From NCBI RefSeq assembly GCF_963662255.1, contig NW_026912179.1, positions 154,001 to 218,000 on the forward strand: 64,000 nt of DNA, in the 5' to 3' direction. This DNA comes from Cinclus cinclus. Lineage: Eukaryota > Chordata > Aves > Passeriformes > Cinclidae. Under the pieces are notes generated by a model that worked only from the letters and a program-made list of their open reading frames with translations, did no database searches and was not told the origin of the DNA. The position numbers were made by a program, and so were the translations under genes. Shown piece after piece: positions 47,698 through 60,206 of the stretch (positions are counted from its first letter, which is position 1; each line of letters opens with the position of its first letter).

Positions 47698-50600
47698 AAT
47701 AAAGCTTGTGGGTTGACAAAGAGCTGAAATCACTGGGGCTGGGGAAAAGGGGACTCCGAAATGGCTGAGGCTGAAATCACTGGGGCTGGCATAGGAGCTG
47801 CAAGTGGCGCAGACTATGCCGATGGGATACTGAGACTGTAGGGTTGGGGTGCCGAATTCACTGGAGGCCTGGGCTATTGAGGGTGGGGCTGGCTACTGCG
47901 TCTGAGCATGGGACGGGCCGTGTAGGGCTGAAAGGGGCCCTTTAGGACTGCTTGCGCCTGAAGTCCCCCCCCCCCCCCGTGCCGGCATGTTGCCACTGGG
48001 TGTGAGGGCCACCGTAGGGCTGCAGCCGGAAGCCAGTGTGTGTGTGTGTGTGTGTGTGTGTGTCTGGGAAATGCTAAGTGGGCCTGGCATTGCCAGTGGG
48101 AACGGCATACAAAGCGTGCAGCTCAGTAAGGGACTGTGCGACGGAGGCAGAGACCACCGTGGGGCTGGCATAGTAGTACTGGACCTGGGATGGGGACTGT
48201 AGGGCTGGAGGTGAAATCATTCTGGGGTTGGGATACGCATGGTGGGGTGGACTTGGAGGCTCTAGGGCAGGGGCTGAAGCGTTGCAGAGCTGGAGCCAAG
48301 ACAGGGAGGGTGCCCTTGGAAGCTGCAGAAGATTCTGCTGGCAGAGATGTGGCAAGCCGTGGCTGGAGCTGGAACAGAAGAGCTGGCAGTGAAATAAAGC
48401 TTGTGGGTTGACAAAGAGCTGAAATCACTGGGGCTGGGGAAAAGGGGACTCCGAAATGGCTGAGGCTGAAATCACTGGGGCTGGCATAGGAGCTGCAAGT
48501 GGCGCAGACTATGCCGATGGGACACTGAGACTGTAGGGTTGGGGTGCCGAATTCACTGGAGGCCTGGGCTATTGAGGGTGGGGCTGGCTACTGCGTCTGA
48601 GCATGGGACGGGCCGTGTAGGGCTGAAAGGGGCCCTTTAGGACTGCTTGCGCCTGAAGTCCCCCCCCCCCCGTGCCGGCATGTTGCCACTGGGTGTGAGG
48701 GCCACCGTAGGGCTGCAGCCGGAAGCCTGTGTGTGTGTGTGTGTGTGTGTGTCTGGGAAATGCTAAGTGGGCCTGGCATTGCTAGTGGGAACGGCATACA
48801 AAGCGTGCAGCTCAGTAAGGGACTGTGCGACGGAGGCAGAGACCACCGTGGGGCTGGCATAGTAGTACTGGACCTGGGATGGGGACTGTAGGGCTGGAGG
48901 TGAAATCATTCTGGGGTTGGGATACGCATGGTGGGGTGGACTTGGAGGCTCTAGGGCAGGGGCTGAAGCATTGCAGAGCTGGAGCCAAGACGGGGAGGGT
49001 GCCCTTGGAAGCTGCAGAAGATTCTGCTGGCAGAGATGTGGCAAGCCGTGGCTGGAGCTGGAACAGAAGAGCTGGCAGTGAAATAAAGCTTGTGGGTTGA
49101 CAAAGAGCTGAAATCACTGGGGCTGGGGAAAAGGGGACTCCGAAATGGCTGAGGCTGAAATCACTGGGGCTGGCATAGGAGCTGCAAGTGGCGCAGACTA
49201 TGCCGATGGGATACTGAGACTGTAGGGTTGGGGTGCCGAATTCACTGGAGGCCTGGGCTATTGAGGGTGGGGCTGGCTACTGCGTCTGAGCATGGGACGG
49301 GCCGTGTAGGGCTGAAAGGGGCCCTTTAGGACTGCTTGCGCCTGAAGTCCCCCCCCCCCCCCCGTGCCGGCATGTTGCCACTGGGTGTGAGGGCCACCGT
49401 AGGGCTGCAGCCGGAAGCCAGTGTGTGTGTGTGTGTGTGTGTGTGTGTCTGGGAAATGCTAAGTGGGCCTGGCATTGCCAGTGGGAACGGCATACAAAGC
49501 GTGCAGCTCAGTAAGGGACTGTGCGACGGAGGCAGAGACCACCGTGGGGCTGGCATAGTAGTACTGGACCTGGGATGGGGACTGTAGGGCTGGAGGTGAA
49601 ATCATTCTGGGGTTGGGATACGCATGGTGGGGTGGACTTGGAGGCTCTAGGGCAGGGGCTGAAGCGTTGCAGAGCTGGAGCCAAGACGGGGAGGGTGCCC
49701 TTGGAAGCTGCAGAAGATTCTGCTGGCAGAGATGTGGCAAGCCGTGGCTGGAGCTGGAACAGAAGAGCTGGCAGTGAAATAAAGCTTGTGGGTTGACAAA
49801 GAGCTGAAATCACTGGGGCTGGGGAAAAGGGGACTCCGAAATGGCTGAGGCTGAAATCACTGGGGCTGGCATAGGAGCTGCAAGTGGCGCAGACTATGCC
49901 GATGGGATACTGAGACTGTAGGGTTGGGGTGCCGAATTCACTGGAGGCCTGGGCTATTGAGGGTGGGGCTGGCTACTGCGTCTGAGCATGGGACGGGCCG
50001 TGTAGGGCTGAAAGGGGCCCTTTAGGACTGCTTGCGCCTGAAGTCCCCCCCCCCCCCCCCCCCCCCGTGCCGGCATGTTGCCACTGGGTGTGAGGGCCAC
50101 CGTAGGGCTGCAGCCGGAAGCCAGTGTGTGTGTGTGTGTGTGTGTCTGGGAAATGCTAAGTGGGCCTGGCATTGCCAGTGGGAACGGCATACAAAGCGTG
50201 CAGCTCAGTAAGGGACTGTGCGACGGAGGCAGAGACCACTGTGGGGCTGGCATAGTAGTACTGGACCTGGGATGGGGACTGTAGGGCTGGAGGTGAAATC
50301 ATTCTGGGGTTGGGATACGCATGGTGGGGTGGACTTGGAGGCTCTAGGGCAGGGGCTGAAGCGTTGCAGAGCTGGAGCCAAGACGGGGAGGGTGCCCTTG
50401 GAAGCTGCAGAAGATTCTGCTGGCAGAGATGTGGCAAGCCGTGGCTGGAGCTGGAACAGAAGAGCTGGCAGTGAAATAAAGCTTGTGGGTTGACAAAGAG
50501 CTGAAATCACTGGGGCTGGGGAAAAGGGGACTCCGAAATGGCTGAGGCTGAAATCACTGGGGCTGGCATAGGAGCTGCAAGTGGCGCAGACTATGCCGAT

Positions 50601-51500
50601 GGGATACTGAGACTGTAGGGTTGGGGTGCCGAATTCACTGGAGGCCTGGGCTATTGAGGGTGGGGCTGGCTACTGCGTCTGAGCATGGGACGGGCCGTGT
50701 AGGGCTGAAAGGGGCCCTTTAGGACTGCTTGCGCCTGAAGTCCCCCCCCCCCCCGTGCCGGCATGTTGCCACTGGGTGTGAGGGCCACCGTAGGGCTGCA
50801 GCCGGAAGCCAGTGTGTGTGTGTGTGTGTGTGTGTCTGGGAAATGCTAAGTGGGCCTGGCATTGCTAGTGGGAACGGCATACAAAGCGTGCAGCTCAGTA
50901 AGGGACTGTGCGACGGAGGCAGAGACCACCGTGGGGCTGGCATAGTAGTACTGGACCTGGGATGGGGACTGTAGGGCTGGAGGTGAAATCATTCTGGGGT
51001 TGGGATACGCATGGTGGGGTGGACTTGGAGGCTCTAGGGCAGGGGCTGAAGCGTTGCAGAGCTGGAGCCAAGACGGGGAGGGTGCCCTTGGAAGCTGCAG
51101 AAGATTCTGCTGGCAGAGATGTGGCAAGCCGTGGCTGGAGCTGGAACAGAAGAGCTGGCAGTGAAATAAAGCTTGTGGGTTGACAAAGAGCTGAAATCAC
51201 TGGGGCTGGGGAAAAGGGGACTCCGAAATGGCTGAGGCTGAAATCACTGGGGCTGGCATAGGAGCTGCAAGTGGCGCAGACTATGCCGATGGGATACTGA
51301 GACTGTAGGGTTGGGGTGCCGAATTCACTGGAGGCCTGGGCTATTGAGGGTGGGGCTGGCTACTGCGTCTGAGCATGGGACGGGCCGTGTAGGGCTGAAA
51401 GGGGCCCTTTAGGACTGCTTGCGCCTGAAGTCCCCCCCCCCCCCCGTGCCGGCATGTTGCCACTGGGTGTGAGGGCCACCGTAGGGCTGCAGCCGGAAGC

Positions 51501-51533
<33 letters not shown>

Positions 51534-54500
51534 TGGGAAATGCTAAGTGGGCCTGGCATTGCCAGTGGGAACGGCATACAAAGCGTGCAGCTCAGTAAGG
51601 GACTGTGCGACGGAGGCAGAGACCACCGTGGGGCTGGCATAGTAGTACTGGACCTGGGATGGGGACTGTAGGGCTGGAGGTGAAATCATTCTGGGGTTGG
51701 GATACGCATGGTGGGGTGGACTTGGAGGCTCTAGGGCAGGGGCTGAAGCGTTGCAGAGCTGGAGCCAAGACGGGGAGGGTGCCCTTGGAAGCTGCAGAAG
51801 ATTCTGCTGGCAGAGATGTGGCAAGCCGTGGCTGGAGCTGGAACAGAAGAGCTGGCAGTGAAATAAAGCTTGTGGGTTGACAAAGAGCTGAAATCACTGG
51901 GGCTGGGGAAAAGGGGACTCCGAAATGGCTGAGGCTGAAATCACTGGGGCTGGCATAGGAGCTGCAAGTGGCGCAGACTATGCCGATGGGACACTGAGAC
52001 TGTAGGGTTGGGGTGCCGAATTCACTGGAGGCCTGGGCTATTGAGGGTGGGGCTGGCTACTGCGTCTGAGCATGGGACGGGCCGTGTAGGGCTGAAAGGG
52101 GCCCTTTAGGACTGCTTGCGCCTGAAGTCCCCCCCCCCCCGTGCCGGCATGTTGCCACTGGGTGTGAGGGCCACCGTAGGGCTGCAGCCGGAAGCCTGTG
52201 TGTGTGTGTGTGTGTGTGTGTCTGGGAAATGCTAAGTGGGCCTGGCATTGCTAGTGGGAACGGCATACAAAGCGTGCAGCTCAGTAAGGGACTGTGCGAC
52301 GGAGGCAGAGACCACCGTGGGGCTGGCATAGTAGTACTGGACCTGGGATGGGGACTGTAGGGCTGGAGGTGAAATCATTCTGGGGTTGGGATACGCATGG
52401 TGGGGTGGACTTGGAGGCTCTAGGGCAGGGGCTGAAGCATTGCAGAGCTGGAGCCAAGACGGGGAGGGTGCCCTTGGAAGCTGCAGAAGATTCTGCTGGC
52501 AGAGATGTGGCAAGCCGTGGCTGGAGCTGGAACAGAAGAGCTGGCAGTGAAATAAAGCTTGTGGGTTGACAAAGAGCTGAAATCACTGGGGCTGGGGAAA
52601 AGGGGACTCCGAAATGGCTGAGGCTGAAATCACTGGGGCTGGCATAGGAGCTGCAAGTGGCGCAGACTATGCCGATGGGATACTGAGACTGTAGGGTTGG
52701 GGTGCCGAATTCACTGGAGGCCTGGGCTATTGAGGGTGGGGCTGGCTACTGCGTCTGAGCATGGGACGGGCCGTGTAGGGCTGAAAGGGGCCCTTTAGGA
52801 CTGCTTGCGCCTGAAGTCCCCCCCCCCCCCCGTGCCGGCATGTTGCCACTGGGTGTGAGGGCCACCGTAGGGCTGCAGCCGGAAGCCAGTGTGTGTGTGT
52901 GTGTGTGTGTGTGTGTCTGGGAAATGCTAAGTGGGCCTGGCATTGCCAGTGGGAACGGCATACAAAGCGTGCAGCTCAGTAAGGGACTGTGCGACGGAGG
53001 CAGAGACCACCGTGGGGCTGGCATAGTAGTACTGGACCTGGGATGGGGACTGTAGGGCTGGAGGTGAAATCATTCTGGGGTTGGGATACGCATGGTGGGG
53101 TGGACTTGGAGGCTCTAGGGCAGGGGCTGAAGCGTTGCAGAGCTGGAGCCAAGACGGGGAGGGTGCCCTTGGAAGCTGCAGAAGATTCTGCTGGCAGAGA
53201 TGTGGCAAGCCGTGGCTGGAGCTGGAACAGAAGAGCTGGCAGTGAAATAAAGCTTGTGGGTTGACAAAGAGCTGAAATCACTGGGGCTGGGGAAAAGGGG
53301 ACTCCGAAATGGCTGAGGCTGAAATCACTGGGGCTGGCATAGGAGCTGCAAGTGGCGCAGACTATGCCGATGGGATACTGAGACTGTAGGGTTGGGGTGC
53401 CGAATTCACTGGAGGCCTGGGCTATTGAGGGTGGGGCTGGCTACTGCGTCTGAGCATGGGACGGGCCGTGTAGGGCTGAAAGGGGCCCTTTAGGACTGCT
53501 TGCGCCTGAAGTCCCCCCCCCCCCCCCCCCGTGCCGGCATGTTGCCACTGGGTGTGAGGGCCACCGTAGGGCTGCAGCCGGAAGCCAGTGTGTGTGTGTG
53601 TGTGTGTGTCTGGGAAATGCTAAGTGGGCCTGGCATTGCCAGTGGGAACGGCATACAAAGCGTGCAGCTCAGTAAGGGACTGTGCGACGGAGGCAGAGAC
53701 CACTGTGGGGCTGGCATAGTAGTACTGGACCTGGGATGGGGACTGTAGGGCTGGAGGTGAAATCATTCTGGGGTTGGGATACGCATGGTGGGGTGGACTT
53801 GGAGGCTCTAGGGCAGGGGCTGAAGCGTTGCAGAGCTGGAGCCAAGACGGGGAGGGTGCCCTTGGAAGCTGCAGAAGATTCTGCTGGCAGAGATGTGGCA
53901 AGCCGTGGCTGGAGCTGGAACAGAAGAGCTGGCAGTGAAATAAAGCTTGTGGGTTGACAAAGAGCTGAAATCACTGGGGCTGGGGAAAAGGGGACTCCGA
54001 AATGGCTGAGGCTGAAATCACTGGGGCTGGCATAGGAGCTGCAAGTGGCGCAGACTATGCCGATGGGATACTGAGACTGTAGGGTTGGGGTGCCGAATTC
54101 ACTGGAGGCCTGGGCTATTGAGGGTGGGGCTGGCTACTGCGTCTGAGCATGGGACGGGCCGTGTAGGGCTGAAAGGGGCCCTTTAGGACTGCTTGCGCCT
54201 GAAGTCCCCCCCCCCCCCGTGCCGGCATGTTGCCACTGGGTGTGAGGGCCACCGTAGGGCTGCAGCCGGAAGCCAGTGTGTGTGTGTGTGTGTGTGTGTG
54301 TCTGGGAAATGCTAAGTGGGCCTGGCATTGCCAGTGGGAACGGCATACAAAGCGTGCAGCTCAGTAAGGGACTGTGCGACGGAGGCAGAGACCACCGTGG
54401 GGCTGGCATAGTAGTACTGGACCTGGGATGGGGACTGTAGGGCTGGAGGTGAAATCATTCTGGGGTTGGGATACGCATGGTGGGGTGGACTTGGAGGCTC

Positions 54501-55660
54501 TAGGGCAGGGGCTGAAGCGTTGCAGAGCTGGAGCCAAGACGGGGAGGGTGCCCTTGGAAGCTGCAGAAGATTCTGCTGGCAGAGATGTGGCAAGCCGTGG
54601 CTGGAGCTGGAACAGAAGAGCTGGCAGTGAAATAAAGCTTGTGGGTTGACAAAGAGCTGAAATCACTGGGGCTGGGGAAAAGGGGACTCCGAAATGGCTG
54701 AGGCTGAAATCACTGGGGCTGGCATAGGAGCTGCAAGTGGCGCAGACTATGCCGATGGGATACTGAGACTGTAGGGTTGGGGTGCCGAATTCACTGGAGG
54801 CCTGGGCTATTGAGGGTGGGGCTGGCTACTGCGTCTGAGCATGGGACGGGCCGTGTAGGGCTGAAAGGGGCCCTTTAGGACTGCTTGCGCCTGAAGTTCC
54901 CCCCCCCCCCCCCCGTGCCGGCATGTTGCCACTGGGTGTGAGGGCCACCGTAGGGCTGCAGCCGGAAGCCAGTGTGTGTGTGTGTGTGTGTGTCTGGGAA
55001 ATGCTAAGTGGGCCTGGCATTGCCAGTGGGAACGGCATACAAAGCGTGCAGCTCAGTAAGGGACTGTGCGACGGAGGCAGAGACCACCGTGGGGCTGGCA
55101 TAGTAGTACTGGACCTGGGATGGGGACTGTAGGGCTGGAGGTGAAATCATTCTGGGGTTGGGATACGCATGGTGGGGTGGACTTGGAGGCTCTAGGGCAG
55201 GGGCTGAAGCGTTGCAGAGCTGGAGCCAAGACGGGGAGGGTGCCCTTGGAAGCTGCAGAAGATTCTGCTGGCAGAGATGTGGCAAGCCGTGGCTGGAGCT
55301 GGAACAGAAGAGCTGGCAGTGAAATAAAGCTTGTGGGTTGACAAAGAGCTGAAATCACTGGGGCTGGGGAAAAGGGGACTCCGAGATGGCTGAGGCTGAA
55401 ATCACTGGGGCTGGCATAGGAGCTGCAAGTGGCGCAGACTATGCCGATGGGACACTGAGACTGTAGGGTTGGGGTGCCGAATTCACTGGAGGCCTGGGCT
55501 ATTGAGGGTGGGGCTGGCTACTGCGTCTGAGCATGGGACGGGCCGTGTAGGGCTGAAAGGGGCCCTTTAGGACTGCTTGCGCCTGAAGTCCCCCCCCCCC
55601 CCCCCGTGCCGGCATGTTGCCACTGGGTGTGAGGGCCACCGTAGGGCTGCAGCCGGAAGC

Positions 55661-55693
<33 letters not shown>

Positions 55694-56359
55694 TGGGAAA
55701 TGCTAAGTGGGCCTGGCATTGCCAGTGGGAACGGCATACAAAGCGTGCAGCTCAGTAAGGGACTGTGCGACGGAGGCAGAGACCACCGTGGGGCTGGCAT
55801 AGTAGTACTGGACCTGGGATGGGGACTGTAGGGCTGGAGGTGAAATCATTCTGGGGTTGGGATACGCATGGTGGGGTGGACTTGGAGGCTCTAGGGCAGG
55901 GGCTGAAGCGTTGCAGAGCTGGAGCCAAGACGGGGAGGGTGCCCTTGGAAGCTGCAGAAGATTCTGCTGGCAGAGATGTGGCAAGCCGTGGCTGGAGCTG
56001 GAACAGAAGAGCTGGCAGTGAAATAAAGCTTGTGGGTTGACAAAGAGCTGAAATCACTGGGGCTGGGGAAAAGGGGACTCCGAGATGGCTGAGGCTGAAA
56101 TCACTGGGGCTGGCATAGGAGCTGCAAGTGGCGCAGACTATGCCGATGGGACACTGAGACTGTAGGGTTGGGGTGCCGAATTCACTGGAGGCCTGGGCTA
56201 TTGAGGGTGGGGCTGGCTACTGCGTCTGAGCATGGGACGGGCCGTGTAGGGCTGAAAGGGGCCCTTTAGGACTGCTTGCGCCTGAAGTCCCCCCCCCCCC
56301 CCCCGTGCCGGCATGTTGCCACTGGGTGTGAGGGCCACCGTAGGGCTGCAGCCGGAAGC

Positions 56360-56392
<33 letters not shown>

Positions 56393-57058
56393 TGGGAAAT
56401 GCTAAGTGGGCCTGGCATTGCCAGTGGGAACGGCATACAAAGCGTGCAGCTCAGTAAGGGACTGTGCGACGGAGGCAGAGACCACCGTGGGGCTGGCATA
56501 GTAGTACTGGACCTGGGATGGGGACTGTAGGGCTGGAGGTGAAATCATTCTGGGGTTGGGATACGCATGGTGGGGTGGACTTGGAGGCTCTAGGGCAGGG
56601 GCTGAAGCGTTGCAGAGCTGGAGCCAAGACGGGGAGGGTGCCCTTGGAAGCTGCAGAAGATTCTGCTGGCAGAGATGTGGCAAGCCGTGGCTGGAGCTGG
56701 AACAGAAGAGCTGGCAGTGAAATAAAGCTTGTGGGTTGACAAAGAGCTGAAATCACTGGGGCTGGGGAAAAGGGGACTCCGAAATGGCTGAGGCTGAAAT
56801 CACTGGGGCTGGCATAGGAGCTGCAAGTGGCGCAGACTATGCCGATGGGACACTGAGACTGTAGGGTTGGGGTGCCGAATTCACTGGAGGCCTGGGCTAT
56901 TGACGGTGGGGCTGGCTACTGCGTCTGAGCATGGGACGGGCCGTGTAGGGCTGAAAGGGGCCCTTTAGGACTGCTTGCGCCTGAAGTCCCCCCCCCCCCC
57001 CCCGTGCCGGCATGTTGCCACTGGGTGTGAGGGCCACCGTAGGGCTGCAGCCGGAAGC

Positions 57059-57091
<33 letters not shown>

Positions 57092-57680
57092 TGGGAAATG
57101 CTAAGTGGGCCTGGCATTGCCAGTGGGAACGGCATACAAAGCGTGCAGCTCAGTAAGGGACTGTGCGACGGAGGCAGAGACCACCGTGGGGCTGGCATAG
57201 TAGTACTGGACCTGGGATGGGGACTGTAGGGCTGGAGGTGAAATCATTCTGGGGTTGGGATACGCATGGTGGGGTGGACTTGGAGGCTCTAGGGCAGGGG
57301 CTGAAGCGTTGCAGAGCTGGAGCCAAGACGGGGAGGGTGCCCTTGGAAGCTGCAGAAGATTCTGCTGGCAGAGATGTGGCAAGCCGTGGCTGGAGCTGGA
57401 ACAGAAGAGCTGGCAGTGAAATAAAGCTTGTGGGTTGACAAAGAGCTGAAATCACTGGGGCTGGGGAAAAGGGGACTCCGAAATGGCTGAGGCTGAAATC
57501 ACTGGGGCTGGCATAGGAGCTGCAAGTGGCGCAGACTATGCCGATGGGACACTGAGACTGTAGGGTTGGGGTGCCGAATTCACTGGAGGCCTGGGCTATT
57601 GAGGGTGGGGCTGGCTACTGCGTCTGAGCATGGGACGGGCCGTGTAGGGCTGAAAGGGGCCCTTTAGGACTGCTTGCGCC
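47698..57680 (+). repeat. 0.69 kb repeat array, 14 copies plus 261 bp
   Basis: Copies start at 47698, 48393, 49082, 49778, 50475, 51165, 51862, 52551, 53246, 53939, 54631, 55323, 56022 and 56721, with the terminal part from 57420. Copies 2-4 (class A, ordinary, ACCACTGTGG) recur as copies 7-9, an internal multi-repeat duplication. Copy 11 has GAAGTT; ATTGACGG follows copy 13 only. Confidence 0.95.
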
Positions 57681-57772
57681 ACTCTGGCAAGGTATTCCCA
57701 GCTGCATTGCTGCCCACCCCTGGAGCATGTCTCCATCGGGGGATGGTTGGAAGGCCAGCAGTGCTCAATTAC

Positions 57773-58248
57773 CTTTGCATCTGAGGTCAGCTTCAGGATC
57801 TTGTCATACTGTGGGGAAGCAGAGCATCATGGTAAACACCAGCTAACACACTACCTGTGTTAATTCTAACAATTCTTACCCGAATATTAACACCAATAAC
57901 ACTTACTATGTATGTTATTTCACTAGTAGAGGCTGGTAGCGTTCTTAACATCGAGGAACATGAAGAACACGAGACTAATTAATGCTGTTGATTATGCCAT
58001 TGTAGTGTTGAAACACTTGGCCTCCAGTGCAGTAGCCCCACACTTACCTCGATAGCCTCCCCCAGCAGGTCCCGCAGCACCGGGGCGCAGATCAGCTCCG
58101 GCTTCACCGAGGACTGCGGAGGAGAAGGAGGGGGAGCAGCGGGCCCGCAGCAGGCGGCGGGCTGGCATGTCAGTATTTTGGCCAGAGCGCCGATCTCGGC
58201 CAGCACGCAGTCGGTGCAGTCCAAGTCCCCGCAGAAGGGGAACCGCTG
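57773..58248 (-). pseudogene. COMMD4: COMMD4 5' fragment, unit 7
   Basis: Exon 3 is at 57773-57808, exon 2 at 58048-58113 and exon 1 homology at 58174-58248. Asp is kept at the second codon of exon 3, as in units 1 to 4. Confidence 0.87.
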
Positions 58249-58937
58249 CCGGGGAAGAGGTGCCCGGAACCCGCAGCGGACTCCGCACGCCCTCCCCGCT
58301 CCGCGGCCCCCTCGCTGCCGCCGACCCTCTCCTCACGAAGTCACCGCCCCTCCCTGGTCCGGGATACGAACGCAGAGCCCGACTTTGCCACCCGCAACCA
58401 CTCCCGGGCAGCCCTTTTAGCCGGGACCTGGGCACGAGAGGTCGGAGAAGGGGAGGGGAGTATCGGGAGCGGGACCCAGCGCGACCGCGGACCCTTGGAG
58501 CAGCACTGGCTCCTTCCGGCTGAGCGCCCCGCGCTCCCATGAGCTGCAGCCGCGCAGCTTCCGGGCCCCGCCAATGCCGGCCCGCCTTTCTCCGCCCTGT
58601 CCAATCACAGCCGCCCTATCAATCCGGGCGTGGCCCTGGGCGATCGTTCGCCTGGTGCTCTGCTCCCGCCGCCGCTGCTTTGGGAGCCGGCGGAGCCTCG
58701 TCAGGTGATGCTGGGGCTTGGAAAGGGCGGGGAGAGTTCTGCCAAGTAAACGGGGAGACGGCGGGCAGCGGGCGGAATCGCGGGAGCGGGCCGTGAGGGG
58801 ACTGCGGGGAGTCGCGGAACAGAGTGCGGCGGGAAGGGGCGGGCTGGGATTGGCGGAGCCGGCGCTGCCTCGGGATGTGATTGGCTGGGCTGGCCGGCTA
58901 TTGCCTATAAATAGCGTGCGCTGGGGAGGCGGGCGTT
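58249..58937. promoter_or_regulatory. Bidirectional CpG-island promoter, unit 7
   Basis: Elements are conserved; TATAAATA is at 58906-58913. Confidence 0.78.
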
Positions 58938-59262
58938 AGTTGGGCGGCGCCGAGGAGGCGGAGGCGGCGGCGGAGGCGGCGGCGAGGGGCGGCGCGGCGG
59001 CGGCGAGGGGCGGCGCGGCGGCGGCGAGGGGCGGCGCCGGCGAGGGGCGGCGCGGCGGCGGCGAGGGGCGGCGCGGCGGCGGCGAGGGGCGGCGCCGGCG
59101 AGGGGCGGCGCGGCGGCGGCGAGGGGCGGCGCCGAGGCGGCGAGGGGCGGCGGCGAGGCGGCGAGGGGCGGCGCCGAGGCGGCGGGAGCTGCAGGTGCCC
59201 GACCTGAGGAGCGCCGCAGCGCCAGGACGGGACCCGCGCGGATGTCGCTGCGCGGAGCGCTG
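58937..59262 (+). other. Predicted plus-strand first exon, unit 7
   Basis: The minisatellite is at 58943-59186, one period short of unit 1. The ATG at 59242 and donor at 59263 are intact. Confidence 0.55.
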
Positions 59263-60206
59263 GTGAGCACGGACGCGGCTCCTGCGTCTGTGGGGGGGCG
59301 GCGGTGCCCAGTTCTTTACGCCGCGCCCTGCGCGGCTCTGGCGGCCGCTGGGGGGACCTGGAGCGTCTAAGGGCGAACAGCTGCTGCTAGTGGCGGCCGG
59401 GGAGCACCCGTTTTGTCGTTTTCTGCATTTAGACAACTGGGAAATGCTGGGAATAAAGCTGGGTTTTTTTCCATTTTTAAGTTTTATTTTGCTTTTCTTT
59501 GCAGTAATCACAGCTTCCTTTATTAAACTACTTCATTATTTTGCTCTTTTATTACAAACTTTTAGTAAGTTGTTATTACTACATATCTGATGTTAACTCA
59601 ATAAGGGTTGTAGGGCTCGGGCTGAAACATGGGCTGCCTGGGGGAAGTGAGGGAGGGGGCCTTTGCGAGAGGGTTGGGAGGTCAAGAGCGGGGGGGAAGG
59701 TACATGTTGGGCATCAGGCCTCAAGTCTCCCCAGAGATGGGATCCCTTCAGGATGGGTGGGACAACTCCAAGAGATGCTGTAGTGATCACAGTAATTGAT
59801 TTCTGGCCTTATCAACAGCCCCGGGCTGCAGTGAGAAGCAGCAGCGGCTTTTAGCTGCTGGCAGCGAGAAGCTGAGGAGCTGGAGCTGAGCAAGCAGAAC
59901 TGCAGGAGACAGAAATATGGTAGGATTTGAGGACAAGCGTCTTTGGGGCTGGGATAGGGAATATGGAGCCAAGATGTCAAGTGTGTGAGTGGCGATGAAA
60001 TCATTAAGGGATGGGAGAGGGAGTCTAGAACTGTTAGTGGAGTTAGGATTATCAGATTGGGGCTGGAATATGGGTTCAGGAGGTGAGCTGAAACTATACA
60101 GACATGTAGCTGAAGCAAATACCCTGTCCTGCAAAACAGTAAGAGCATGATGAAGCATAGCTGGGACTACGTGGATCCAGAACTGAAACAGAAGATGTGG
60201 CAGTAC
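59263..60206 (+). other. Intron-like tract, candidate exon, relic repeat (unit 7)
   Basis: A strong acceptor ends at 59504. The candidate exon is 59819-59919 and keeps CAG where units 5 and 6 have TAG. Confidence 0.45.

Larger units (their letters stand above)
45172..57680 (+). repeat. Macrosatellite unit 6
   Basis: The longest complete unit, 12509 bp with 14 array repeats. Its core is the sister of unit 5. Confidence 0.96.
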
